From Delftia acidovorans (lineage in GTDB: Bacteria > Pseudomonadota > Gammaproteobacteria > Burkholderiales > Burkholderiaceae_C), in the NCBI GenBank assembly GCA_031286585.1, contig JAITUC010000019.1, positions 310,001-374,000 of the forward strand: a stretch of 64,000 nucleotides of DNA, in the 5' to 3' direction. Position numbers and translations under genes: made by a program. Positions within the stretch are counted from its first letter, which is position 1. Every line of letters starts with the position of its first letter. Below the pieces are notes generated by a model. The model was not told the origin of the DNA. It did no database searches and saw nothing but the letters and a program-made list of their open reading frames with translations. Positions 50,387 to 58,967 of the stretch are shown piece by piece.

Positions 50387-51301
50387 ATGTACGACGAACT
50401 TCTGCCCGACCACCATGACTCGCTGATGCAGCGCATCGAACGCGATCTGCTCGACAGCTACGACGAAGAACTGGAGATGGAGATAGACGACGCCCGCCTG
50501 GGCGGCGACGATGTGGACGGTGCCGACTCCATGAGCCGCCAGACCTACTTTCGCGAGCTGCTGCGCCTGCAGGGCGAGCTGGTCAAGCTGCAGGACTGGG
50601 TGCAGCACCACAGGAAAAAGGTGGTCATCCTCTTCGAGGGCCGCGATGCGGCCGGCAAGGGCGGCGTGATCAAGCGCATCACCCAGCGCCTGAACCCGCG
50701 CGTGTGCCGCGTGGCCGCCCTGCCCGCGCCCAATGACCGCGAGCGCACGCAGTGGTATTTCCAGCGCTATGTCTCCCACCTGCCTGCGGGCGGCGAGATC
50801 GTTCTCTTTGACCGCAGCTGGTACAACCGCGCGGGCGTGGAGCGCGTGATGGGCTTTTGCTCCGACGAGGAGTACGAGGAGTTCTTCCGCTCCGTGCCCG
50901 AGTTCGAGAAGATGCTGGTGCGCTCGGGCATCACGCTGGTGAAGTACTGGTTCTCCATCACCGACGACGAGCAGCACCTGCGCTTCCTGGGCCGCGTGCA
51001 CGACCCGCTCAAGCAGTGGAAGCTCAGTCCCATGGACTTCGAGAGCCGCCGCCGCTGGGAGGCCTACACCAAGGCCAAGGAAGCCATGCTGGAGCGCACC
51101 CACATCGCCGAGGCGCCCTGGTGGCTGGTGCAGGCCGTGGACAAGAAGAAGGCCCGGCTCAACTGCATCTCCCACCTGCTGACCCAGCTGCCCTACGAAG
51201 AGATAGAGCACCCGGCCATCGTGCTGCCCGAGCGCACGCGCAACCCGGAGTACACGCGCAACCCGGTCCCTCAACACATGTACGTTCCGGATCTGTACTG
51301 A
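50387..51301 (+). CDS. ppk2: Polyphosphate kinase 2
   Basis: 304 residues. Walker A-like FEGRDAAGKGGVIKRI near 83-98, the lid-forming NDRERTQWYFQRYVSHLP near 115-132, and Walker B plus base region VLFDRSWYNRAGVERVMGF near 140-158, mark a single-domain PPK2. It uses polyphosphate to phosphorylate ADP or GDP. Acidic N-terminal tail (EELEMEIDDARLGGDD) is normal for class I. ATG 50387 is preferred over 50291, because family proteins begin near here. It is convergent with the giant helicase gene. Confidence 0.95.
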   Translation: MYDELLPDHHDSLMQRIERDLLDSYDEELEMEIDDARLGGDDVDGADSMSRQTYFRELLRLQGELVKLQDWVQHHRKKVVILFEGRDAAGKGGVIKRITQRLNPRVCRVAALPAPNDRERTQWYFQRYVSHLPAGGEIVLFDRSWYNRAGVERVMGFCSDEEYEEFFRSVPEFEKMLVRSGITLVKYWFSITDDEQHLRFLGRVHDPLKQWKLSPMDFESRRRWEAYTKAKEAMLERTHIAEAPWWLVQAVDKKKARLNCISHLLTQLPYEEIEHPAIVLPERTRNPEYTRNPVPQHMYVPDLY

Positions 51302-51307
51302 GCGGCG

Positions 51308-51327
51308 GCCGGCAGCGGGCTGCCGGC
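51308..51327. terminator. Hairpin between convergent genes
   Basis: GCCGGCAG-CGGG-CTGCCGGC, a perfect 8-bp stem with a 4-base loop, lies 7 bp after ppk2 and 35 bp after the helicase gene. Weak T-richness on the plus side (GTTCTC); possibly a bidirectional terminator. Confidence 0.5.
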
Positions 51328-51361
51328 GTTCTCACGCCCCGTCTTCTCAAGACCCGTTTCC

Positions 51362-54300
51362 TCAAGCCTTCTGCGCCTCGCCATCCTCCACGGATGCCTC
51401 GGGCCACTCAGAGGACGCGGAGGCCTCGGAGGACGCGGACGCCTCAGGCGTCTCTGGCGCTGGCTCTGCCCCGGCGACTGCAGCCGCCTGCGGCACCTCG
51501 GCAACCTCGGCAACCTCGGCCGCACGTTTGCGCCGGTCCTGCTCCAGCAGCGTGGTCAACGCCGCGTGGATGCGCTCCAGCGTGCCGCCCGGGTTGACCC
51601 ACCAGTCCGTGGACCAGATGCGCAGTATCTGCCAGCCCAGGCCGCGCAGCACCTGCTCGCGCAGCTTGTCGCGGTCGCGTGCCGTGGCCGAGCGGTGGTA
51701 GGTGGCGCCGTCGCACTCCACGCCCGCCAGGTAGCTGCCCGCTTGGTCCGGGTGCACCACGCCCAGGTCCACGCGGAACGAGGATGCGCCGATCTGCGTG
51801 TGCACGCGCCAGCCCTTGCGCTCCAGCGCCTGGGCCACGCTGGCCTCGAAGGGGCTTTCGAAATCGCCCTGGCTGCCATGGTGCGACTCGGCCAGCGCGC
51901 GCGGGCCGCGTTCGGCGAATTCCAGGAAGTGCTTGAGATCGCGCACGCCCGCCGCCTGAGTGCGCGACAGGTCCATCTGCTCGCCGCGCAGGCTGGAGAA
52001 GATGCGCAGTTCCTGCCGCGCCCGCGTCACTGCCACGTTCAGCCGGCGCTCGCCGCCGTCGCGGTTGAGCGGGCCGAAGTTCATGGACACCGCGCCCGAG
52101 ATATCGGGCCCGTAGGTGATGGAGAAATACATGATGTCCCGCTCGTCGCCCTGCACGCTCTCCAGGTTCTTGACGAAGACGGGCTCCAGCAGCGCGTCGG
52201 AGAAGAAGGGCTCCAGCCCCGGGTCCTTGCGGCGTTCCTCGTCCAGCAAGTCCTCGATCAGGCCTTGCTGCTCGGAGTTGAAGGTGACCACGCCGATGGT
52301 GGCACCCGACTGCGCAAACCCCGGCGACTTCAGGCGCGCCACCAGGTCGGCCACCAGGGCCTTGGCCTCGGGCTGGTTGATGCGGGCGCCGCCCTTCTCA
52401 TAGCGGCCCTGCACGGCGTGGAAGCTGACGGCGCGGTCGTCGGTGACGGGCGAGGGAAAGGTCACCAGCCCGCCGCCGTAATAGCGGTGGTTGCTGAAGG
52501 CGATCAGGCTTTCATGGCGCGAGCGGTAGTGCCACGACAGGTTGCGCGTGGGCAGGCTGGCGCCCAGGCATTCGTCGAGGATGCTTTCCATGTCACCCTC
52601 CACCTCGGGCGAGTCCTCGTCGGAGGTCTCGGCGCGGCCGAAGAAGCTGGTGGGCGGCAGCTGCTTGGGGTCGCCCACCATGACCACCTGCCTGGCCCGC
52701 GCCATGGCGCCAATGGCGTCCCAGACGGGGATCTGCGAGGCCTCGTCGAAGATGACGATGTCGAAGTTGCTGGTCTCGGCGCTCAGGTACTGGGCAATGG
52801 ACAGCGGGCTCATCAGCAGGCAGGGCGTCAGGCGCAGCACGGCCGACGGGATCTGCTCCAGCAGCTGGCGCAGCGGCAGGTGCTGGCGCTTCTTGGTGAT
52901 CTCGCGCCGCAGAATGCCCCACTCGCTGTTGCGCTGGATGCTGTCGGCCGCAGGCAGGCCCGCGCACAGCCGCGCGCGTATCCACTGGCGCGTGACCGAG
53001 GTGAATTCATCGTCCAGCGCGCGGAAGTCGGCAATGCGCCGCTCATGCTCGGCAGAGACGAAGCGCTTGAGCACTTCGTCCTCGTCCACGGCCAGCGCCA
53101 GCCACCAGCGCGCGTAGTTGACCTCGAAGGCCTGGGGCGCCTGGGCCGGCTCCAGGCTGCCGGACTCGACGGCATCGGCCAGCGCCCCCAGGCCGGCCGC
53201 GCGGGCCGCGGCCTGGGCATTGCGCCAGGCGCACCAGGCATGCAGGCCGCCCTGCTCGGCCAGCAGGCCGGCCGCCGTGGCGGCCAGCTGTTCGGCCGTG
53301 CGCTGGGCAAAGCTGCGCTGCAGTTCTTCGCCATGGGCTGCCGCAGCGCTGAAGGGCCCGGTGGCCGCATGCAGGGCGGCCAGCCTGTCCAGCAATTGCT
53401 GGCAGGCCTGGCCCACGGCCGCGCCCTCGCCCAACTCGGCGCTGCGCTGGGACAGTGCCTGGCGCACCGTGGCAAGTCCGGCGTCCTGCAGGCCCAGGCC
53501 TGCCAATGCCGCCTGCAGCGATCCGTGCAGGCGCAATGCTTGCTCCACGGCATCCGCCTGCGTATCCAGTCCGTTCCAGACGCCGGGGCAGCGCGCCCGC
53601 AGGTCGTCCAGCGCCAGCAGTTGCTCCTCCAGGGCGGTGCGCTCCAGCAGTTGGGCATGGGCCTGCTGCAATGCGGCGCCGCAACGGCCCTGGCCCACGG
53701 CGGCGTGCGATCCCATCAGGCCACCACGCTGCGCCAGCTGCAGGCGCTCACGCTCGAAGGCCAGCGCATCCTGCAAGGGCTGGGCATCGGTCTGCAGGCC
53801 ACGCCACAGGCCGTGGCTGGGTTCAGCCAGGGGCAGGCAGGCATCCAGCTGGCGGTCGATCCGGTGCAGTGCCTGCAGGCGCTGCACCTCGGCCGTCCAG
53901 CGTTCGCCGCCATGGCCTTCGGCCACAGCCTCCAGGCCGTCGAGCGAGAAGGATTTCTGCGCGCGCGCGGCCAGCAGGGCCGCATTGGCTTTCAAGGCGC
54001 TGCGCGCATGGTCGGTGCGCGTGCGGTGGCCGGCCCACAGGCCGTCGGCCGCCGCGCCGGGCTGGATCTGGTCCAGCTCTTCGCGCAGGCTCCTGATGCG
54101 TACCAAAGCGGCCAGGTCGTCGGCGATGCGCGGCTCGCCCGTGCCCTCGATGGCGGCTTCCAGCGCCGCGCGCACCCTGCGCCGGCCCAGCCAGGACAGC
54201 GGCCAGAAGGACTTGCCGGCCTTGGCCCATTCGCGCTGCAGCTGCGCCACGTTGAGCTGGCCCACGCCCGCGCCGTACTTGACGGACAGGCCCTGGCGCA

Positions 54301-57300
54301 GCGCCGCGATCTCGTCAATGCACTGCAGGCCGCGCTCCAGCTCGTCGCCCAGGGCCACGGGCCAGGGCGCGCCCAGTTCGGCCTGCAGGCGACGGCGCTG
54401 CGACAGCAGGTCCAGCGCCTGGGCCAGGCGCGCCTGCAGCTCGGCCGGCCAGGGAGCCGGCATCTGCAATGACAGTTCGGCGTGCCGGGCCAGCAGTTGC
54501 AGGCCGGATTGCAGGGATTCGCAAATGCGCGCGCTGTCGGGCAGTGCGCAAAACGCCAGATTGCGGCCTGCGGCCGAGGGCAGCGCCCGCGCCATCACGC
54601 CCAGCGCCGAGCGCGCCTGGCGCCCCAGCAGCGGCCACTCGATGCGCAGCAGCCTGCCCAGTTCCTGCGCGGCAGCGGCAAAGCCCCGGCCTGCCTGGTC
54701 CAGCGCCTGGGCGGCATCCACCATCTGCTGCTGCCAGCGCACGGACCAGTCGGCGGCCTGCACCGTGGACAGCGGGCCATCCTTCAGATGGCGGGCACCC
54801 ACGGCCTGAGCATTGGCCTGCAGGCGCCCCGCGGTCTCGCGCAGCAGGGCCAGGCCCGCCTCGTCATGGGCCTGGGGCGTGGGCCAGTGAAAGCCCAGGC
54901 GCGGCAGCGTCTCGCCGCCCGCCACGGCGCCAATGGCGCGGTAGATGGTCCAGCCGTTGGCATGGCGCCGGTGCAGGCGCTCCACGTAGGCCGACAGTTG
55001 CTCGCGCAGCCGGCCCAGTTGCGCGGCCTTGGCGGCCCAGGCCTCTGCATCCACCTCGCCGTGCGAGTCCCAGGACCTCTGCAGCTGGCCCAGCACGTCA
55101 AGCTTGCGGCTTTTGTTGGAGTGCAGCTCCAGGCAGAACTCGCCCAGGCCCACTTCGCGCAGGCGGCGGTAGACCACGTCCAGCGCGGCGATTTTCTCGG
55201 CCACGAAGAGCACGCGCTTGTCCTCGGCCAGGCACTGCGCGATCAGGTTGGCAATGGTCTGGCTCTTGCCCGTGCCCGGCGGGCCGATGAGCACGAAATC
55301 CTTGCCGCGCGCGGCAGCCATCACGGCCGACAGCTGCGAAGAGTCGGCGGGCAGTGGGCTGAAGACCTGTTGCGGCGCAAACTCCTGGTCCAGCCGCCGC
55401 GTGTCGGGGAACGGCGTTTCGGAGCGATAGGGCTCGCGCGGCGTGTCGATCAGGTGGGCGACCACGGGCGAGTTGCGCAGCTGGTCGGCGCGCTCGGCCA
55501 GGTCTTTCCACATCAGGTACTTGGCGAAGGAGAACATGGACAGCACCACGTCCTCGCTGACCTCCCAGCCGCGCACGTCCTTGATGGCCTCGCGCACGCG
55601 CGCCCAGATGCCGGTGATGTCCAGCCCGGCCTCGTCGCGCGGCAGATCGCCTGCCGGCACGTCCAGCTCCAGCTGGAAGTCCTGGCGCAGCATTTCCACC
55701 AGCGTGGGGTTGAAGCGCGGCTCGTCCTCATGCGCCTGCAGCGTGAAGCCCGAGCGCGCGCTCTTGCGCTCCAGCGTGACGGGCAGCAGGATCAGCGGCG
55801 CGCGCACGCGCACATCGGGCTTGTCGGGACGGGTCCACACCAGAAATCCCAGGGCCACGAACAAGGTGTTGGCGCCGCCTTCCTGCAGCGCGTTGCGTGC
55901 GCCGCGAAACAGCTCCACAAAGCGGCTGTCCAGCTCCAGCGGCTCCAGGTCGATGAAGACCTCGCGCCGCTGCAGCGCCTCTTGCGCGTGCGCGCGCCGC
56001 AGGTCTTCCAGGCTGCGCGCCTCGTGCAATGGCTGGCTGCGCGGGTCCTTGCCCTGCATGAGCTCGGGGCTGGGCAGCAGCTTGAGCACCTGGCCCTGGG
56101 CCAGCGTGTCCTCCAGCGCGGGCGCGGCCACCTGCAGCAGCAGCGATTTCTTGCCAGGCTTGAAGTTGAGCAGGGCATTGCGCAGCGACAGGTCCAGCAG
56201 CCGGCGCTGCCAGCGCGCCAGCCTGTCCTTGGGGTCCAGCTGGGACGTGGGCACTTCGCGGGCCTGCGCCGGCGGCAGAAGCTCGGGCGGCGGCTCCACG
56301 GTAAAGGTTGGCTGGGCCTCGCCTTCACCGGCCTCGGGCGCGGCGTCCTGCGGCCGCGCCAGCGCCAGCGGCTTGATGCGCTGCATGCGCGCGCGCCGCA
56401 CGTCCACCAGCAGCTCGAACTGGTCCTCATGCTCCTCCGCCAGCTGGCGCGCCCCCTGGGCAATGGCCTGGCTGAAGGCCACGGCCTGGCCTTGCGCGGC
56501 CAGCGTGGTCTCGAAAACCACCAGCTCCTGCAGCTTGAGCCGCTTGCGCACGGCCGTGACGTCATCGACCACGGCGGTCGAGAATTCCTGCTTGCCCAGC
56601 CACAGTCCCACAAAGGCATGGCCCCGCGTGAACGCCAGCAGCGGATGCAGGTGCGCCTGCTCCAGGCAGGAGGCGAACAGCAGCGCCAGGTCCATGCAGG
56701 TGGCCAGCCCCGCGTCCAGCACCTGGGCCGCGCCGCGGACCTTCTGGCCCGCATGCTCGAAGCTGGCCGGTGGCAGCGCATAGTTGAGCTTTTTCTGGAG
56801 CACCGACGTCCAGATGGCAGAGGCCAGTTCCCAGGCCCGCTGCGGACCCTGCTCATAGCCGTTGATGGAGCCCGACTTGCCCACCGCCTCCAGCGCCTGG
56901 GCCGCGCCCTTGAGGATGCGGTCCACGGCCGGGTCGTTGGGTTGCACGAAGGCCGCCACCATCTCGGGCAGATGCCCCAGCCCGCCCCACTGGTTGCGCG
57001 CCAGCAGCTCCATCGGGTGCTCGTGGCGGGCCAGCACCGTCTCTGCCGGCTGGCCGCTGCGCAGCTCCAGCCGCAGCACGGCAGGCTCGGCCTCGGTCAG
57101 GCGCGAGAGCAAGGCGCCGTCCAGCGCCACGTCCAGGTCGGTCAGCGCATAGGTGCTGTGCGCGGCCACCGACTCCAGGCGCCAGGTGCGCGGCTTGATG
57201 AAGGCAGGTTCCGAGACCAGCTGCAGGCTCAGTTGCTGCAGGGGCAGATCACCCTCGTTGACGACGGCCAGCTCCAGCAGCGCGGGCACGGCGTTCTGGA

Positions 57301-57418
57301 AATCGGCGAGATTGAGCTTGGCGACGGTGCCGATGCGCAGCTGTATGGCCGGCTGCGGCGCCAGGGCGGCGGCGGGTGCGGCATCTGCGGGGGAATCTCG
57401 GCGGGGGTCTTCTGTCAT
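51362..57418 (-). CDS. Giant SF1 helicase with transglutaminase-like and Vsr/DUF559-type nuclease domains (DUF4011/DUF3320)
   Basis: 2018 residues. Residues 1-300 carry a transglutaminase-like module with Cys near 239 (LATCMDLALLFAS) and His near 267 (TRGHAFVGLWL). Then DUF4011-like sequence. Helicase motif I GPPGTGKSQTIA is near 711, motif II VIFDEASQIPVW near 1555, III VGDPKQLPPTSFF near 1580, IV onward WHYRSRHESLIAFS, and VI NVAVTRARQEL. About 800 residues of helical insertion split motifs I and II. The C-terminus has a Vsr/DUF559-like nuclease (SVAQALERKGW..., ECDGATYHRS near 1901). The last ~60 residues are Ala/Glu-rich. Solitary gene. Probably nucleic-acid defence or repair. Confidence 0.88.
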   Translation of the reverse strand: MTEDPRRDSPADAAPAAALAPQPAIQLRIGTVAKLNLADFQNAVPALLELAVVNEGDLPLQQLSLQLVSEPAFIKPRTWRLESVAAHSTYALTDLDVALDGALLSRLTEAEPAVLRLELRSGQPAETVLARHEHPMELLARNQWGGLGHLPEMVAAFVQPNDPAVDRILKGAAQALEAVGKSGSINGYEQGPQRAWELASAIWTSVLQKKLNYALPPASFEHAGQKVRGAAQVLDAGLATCMDLALLFASCLEQAHLHPLLAFTRGHAFVGLWLGKQEFSTAVVDDVTAVRKRLKLQELVVFETTLAAQGQAVAFSQAIAQGARQLAEEHEDQFELLVDVRRARMQRIKPLALARPQDAAPEAGEGEAQPTFTVEPPPELLPPAQAREVPTSQLDPKDRLARWQRRLLDLSLRNALLNFKPGKKSLLLQVAAPALEDTLAQGQVLKLLPSPELMQGKDPRSQPLHEARSLEDLRRAHAQEALQRREVFIDLEPLELDSRFVELFRGARNALQEGGANTLFVALGFLVWTRPDKPDVRVRAPLILLPVTLERKSARSGFTLQAHEDEPRFNPTLVEMLRQDFQLELDVPAGDLPRDEAGLDITGIWARVREAIKDVRGWEVSEDVVLSMFSFAKYLMWKDLAERADQLRNSPVVAHLIDTPREPYRSETPFPDTRRLDQEFAPQQVFSPLPADSSQLSAVMAAARGKDFVLIGPPGTGKSQTIANLIAQCLAEDKRVLFVAEKIAALDVVYRRLREVGLGEFCLELHSNKSRKLDVLGQLQRSWDSHGEVDAEAWAAKAAQLGRLREQLSAYVERLHRRHANGWTIYRAIGAVAGGETLPRLGFHWPTPQAHDEAGLALLRETAGRLQANAQAVGARHLKDGPLSTVQAADWSVRWQQQMVDAAQALDQAGRGFAAAAQELGRLLRIEWPLLGRQARSALGVMARALPSAAGRNLAFCALPDSARICESLQSGLQLLARHAELSLQMPAPWPAELQARLAQALDLLSQRRRLQAELGAPWPVALGDELERGLQCIDEIAALRQGLSVKYGAGVGQLNVAQLQREWAKAGKSFWPLSWLGRRRVRAALEAAIEGTGEPRIADDLAALVRIRSLREELDQIQPGAAADGLWAGHRTRTDHARSALKANAALLAARAQKSFSLDGLEAVAEGHGGERWTAEVQRLQALHRIDRQLDACLPLAEPSHGLWRGLQTDAQPLQDALAFERERLQLAQRGGLMGSHAAVGQGRCGAALQQAHAQLLERTALEEQLLALDDLRARCPGVWNGLDTQADAVEQALRLHGSLQAALAGLGLQDAGLATVRQALSQRSAELGEGAAVGQACQQLLDRLAALHAATGPFSAAAAHGEELQRSFAQRTAEQLAATAAGLLAEQGGLHAWCAWRNAQAAARAAGLGALADAVESGSLEPAQAPQAFEVNYARWWLALAVDEDEVLKRFVSAEHERRIADFRALDDEFTSVTRQWIRARLCAGLPAADSIQRNSEWGILRREITKKRQHLPLRQLLEQIPSAVLRLTPCLLMSPLSIAQYLSAETSNFDIVIFDEASQIPVWDAIGAMARARQVVMVGDPKQLPPTSFFGRAETSDEDSPEVEGDMESILDECLGASLPTRNLSWHYRSRHESLIAFSNHRYYGGGLVTFPSPVTDDRAVSFHAVQGRYEKGGARINQPEAKALVADLVARLKSPGFAQSGATIGVVTFNSEQQGLIEDLLDEERRKDPGLEPFFSDALLEPVFVKNLESVQGDERDIMYFSITYGPDISGAVSMNFGPLNRDGGERRLNVAVTRARQELRIFSSLRGEQMDLSRTQAAGVRDLKHFLEFAERGPRALAESHHGSQGDFESPFEASVAQALERKGWRVHTQIGASSFRVDLGVVHPDQAGSYLAGVECDGATYHRSATARDRDKLREQVLRGLGWQILRIWSTDWWVNPGGTLERIHAALTTLLEQDRRKRAAEVAEVAEVPQAAAVAGAEPAPETPEASASSEASASSEWPEASVEDGEAQKA

Positions 57419-57603
57419 GCGCGGTAGTCCTTGGCTGGCCAGCAGGCGGCGGGAACTGTCGAAATCCCGTCATATTCCTGGCCCGACGATTGTCCGCTGC
57501 GAATGGGGCGCCGTGTCCGAGATGGGCGGTTTTCAGGGGTCACTCTTTGCAAAAAATGAGAGCAAAGAACCGTGTTGAGAGCGCCAATCCGCAGTGCCGG
57601 CCA

Positions 57604-57888
57604 TCACTTCATGTACGAGCGCATCACCGACAGCACCAGGTCCACATCGGCGTCACGGGTCTCATGGGACTGCCCGCCTGCCTCGCCTTCGCCCAGATGG
57701 GTGCGCACATGGCCCTCGAGCACCTCGAAGATCATGCCGTTGACGGCGCCGCGCACGGCTGCCAGTTGCTGGAGGATGGCCGCGCAGTCGTGCTCGGCCT
57801 CGAGCGCGCGCTCCAGCGCCTGGGCCTGGCCCTGGATGCGGCGGATGCGCGTGAGCAAGCGCTTCTTGTTCTGAATCGTATGTGCCAT
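57604..57888 (-). CDS. dmeR: FrmR/RcnR-family metal-responsive repressor (DmeR-like)
   Basis: 94 residues from ATG 57888, all-helical CsoR/RcnR-type: NKKRLLTRIRRIQGQAQALERALEAEHDC then HVRTH. Cys35 (HDC), His60 (GHVRTH) and the N-terminal His3 are the positions that bind Co/Ni in RcnR. It is divergent from a cation-diffusion facilitator with a 45-bp gap that holds an RcnR-type operator, so it very likely represses that gene and itself. FrmR (formaldehyde sensing) is a less likely alternative, as no frmA is near. An upstream frame to 57912 would add eight residues. Confidence 0.88.
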   Translation of the reverse strand: MAHTIQNKKRLLTRIRRIQGQAQALERALEAEHDCAAILQQLAAVRGAVNGMIFEVLEGHVRTHLGEGEAGGQSHETRDADVDLVLSVMRSYMK

Positions 57889-57912
57889 GAGGGCCATTGT
57901 AGGCACCTGCAC

Positions 57913-57929
57913 ATACTGGGGTACAGTAT
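57913..57929. promoter_or_regulatory. RcnR/DmeR-type operator
   Basis: ATACT-GGGGTAC-AGTAT: inverted TACT/AGTA half-sites flanking a G tract, as in RcnR operators. It fills the middle of the dmeR-dmeF gap, so one dimer pair could control both. Confidence 0.8.
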
Positions 57930-57933
57930 CCGC

Positions 57934-58965
57934 ATGAACAGTATTCCATCCCTATCGGCCGCCGGCGGCGCCAGCCCCAGGCAGCATTCACACCGTTTCG
58001 ACGAAGGCAACCCGCTGGGCGAGCGCCGTGCCATGCTGGCTGCTGGGCTGACGGCGGCCATGATGGTCGGGGAGATCGCAGGCGGGTACGGATTCAACTC
58101 CATGGCGCTGCTGGCCGATGGCTGGCACATGGGATCGCACGCGCTGGCGCTGGGGCTATCCGCTGGCGCCTATGCGGCCGCGCGCAGATTGGCGGGCGAT
58201 ACGCGCTTTGCCTTCGGCACCTGGAAGATCGAGGTGCTGGCCGGCTACACCAGCGCCATCTTGCTGCTGCTGGTGGCGGGCGGCATGGCCTGGCAGTCGG
58301 TGCAGCGCCTGTTCTCGCCCTCGCCCATCCACTACGAGCAGGCCCTGGGCGTGGCCGCGCTGGGCCTGCTGGTCAACCTGGTGTGCGCCTGGCTGCTGAA
58401 GGGCGGGCACGGGCATCACCATGGTCATGGTCATGGTCACGACCACGGACATCACCACGGGCACGGCGGGCATGCGCACGGCGACCATGCGGGCGACCGC
58501 GATCACGGCGGCCATGGCAACCACGGCGATCTCAACCTGCGCTCGGCCTACCTGCATGTGCTGGCCGATGCCGCCACCTCGGTGATGGCCATCGCCGCCC
58601 TGTTCGGCGGCATGGCCTGGGGCCTGGGATGGCTGGACCCGGCCATGGGCCTGGCCGGCGCCGTGCTGGTGGCGGCATGGGCCCTGGGCCTGCTGCGCGA
58701 CAGCAGCCGCGTGCTGCTGGACGCCGAGATGCACGCCCCCGTGGTCCGCGAGGTGCGCGAGGCCATCGCCCAGGCGCCGTTTGCCGCGCTGATTTCCGAC
58801 CTGCATGTCTGGCGAGTGGGCAAGGCGCGCTACGCCTGCATCGTGGCGCTGGACGCGCCCGCAGGCGTGGACCCCGATGCCGTGCGCCAGCTGCTCGGCG
58901 TGCATGAGGAACTGGTCCACGTCACGGTGGAAGTCAACCGGCCGCAGCCGGCTGCGACACACTGA
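57934..58965 (+). CDS. dmeF: DmeF-type cation-diffusion-facilitator metal exporter
   Basis: 343 residues. Six spans; zinc/cobalt site HxxxD-like in span II (ALLADGWHMGSHALAL near 47-62) and span V (SAYLHVLADAATSVMAI near 207-223). A His-rich loop lies at about 152-198 (HGHHHGHGHGHDHGHHHGHG), longer than in zinc-only transporters. DmeF homologues export Co2+ and sometimes Ni2+. Four CATGGTCATGGT-like repeats in the DNA encode this loop. The DmeR-like gene is divergent. It is convergent with the peptide-binding-protein gene, with a 2-bp gap. Confidence 0.9.
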   Translation: MNSIPSLSAAGGASPRQHSHRFDEGNPLGERRAMLAAGLTAAMMVGEIAGGYGFNSMALLADGWHMGSHALALGLSAGAYAAARRLAGDTRFAFGTWKIEVLAGYTSAILLLLVAGGMAWQSVQRLFSPSPIHYEQALGVAALGLLVNLVCAWLLKGGHGHHHGHGHGHDHGHHHGHGGHAHGDHAGDRDHGGHGNHGDLNLRSAYLHVLADAATSVMAIAALFGGMAWGLGWLDPAMGLAGAVLVAAWALGLLRDSSRVLLDAEMHAPVVREVREAIAQAPFAALISDLHVWRVGKARYACIVALDAPAGVDPDAVRQLLGVHEELVHVTVEVNRPQPAATH

Positions 58966-58967
58966 GC

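Noticed and set aside
51362..51560. Repeated GAGGACGCGGA-like DNA at the 3' end of the helicase gene
   Set aside because: It encodes the Ala/Ser/Glu low-complexity tail of the protein.
54482..57427. Open frame of 981 codons on the plus strand, opposite the giant helicase
   Set aside because: Composition is typical of an antisense shadow and the minus-strand product has full helicase and nuclease motifs.
58400..58530. Tandem CATGGT-like DNA repeat
   Set aside because: It is in frame and encodes the His-rich metal loop of the CDF transporter, so it is not an independent repeat element.
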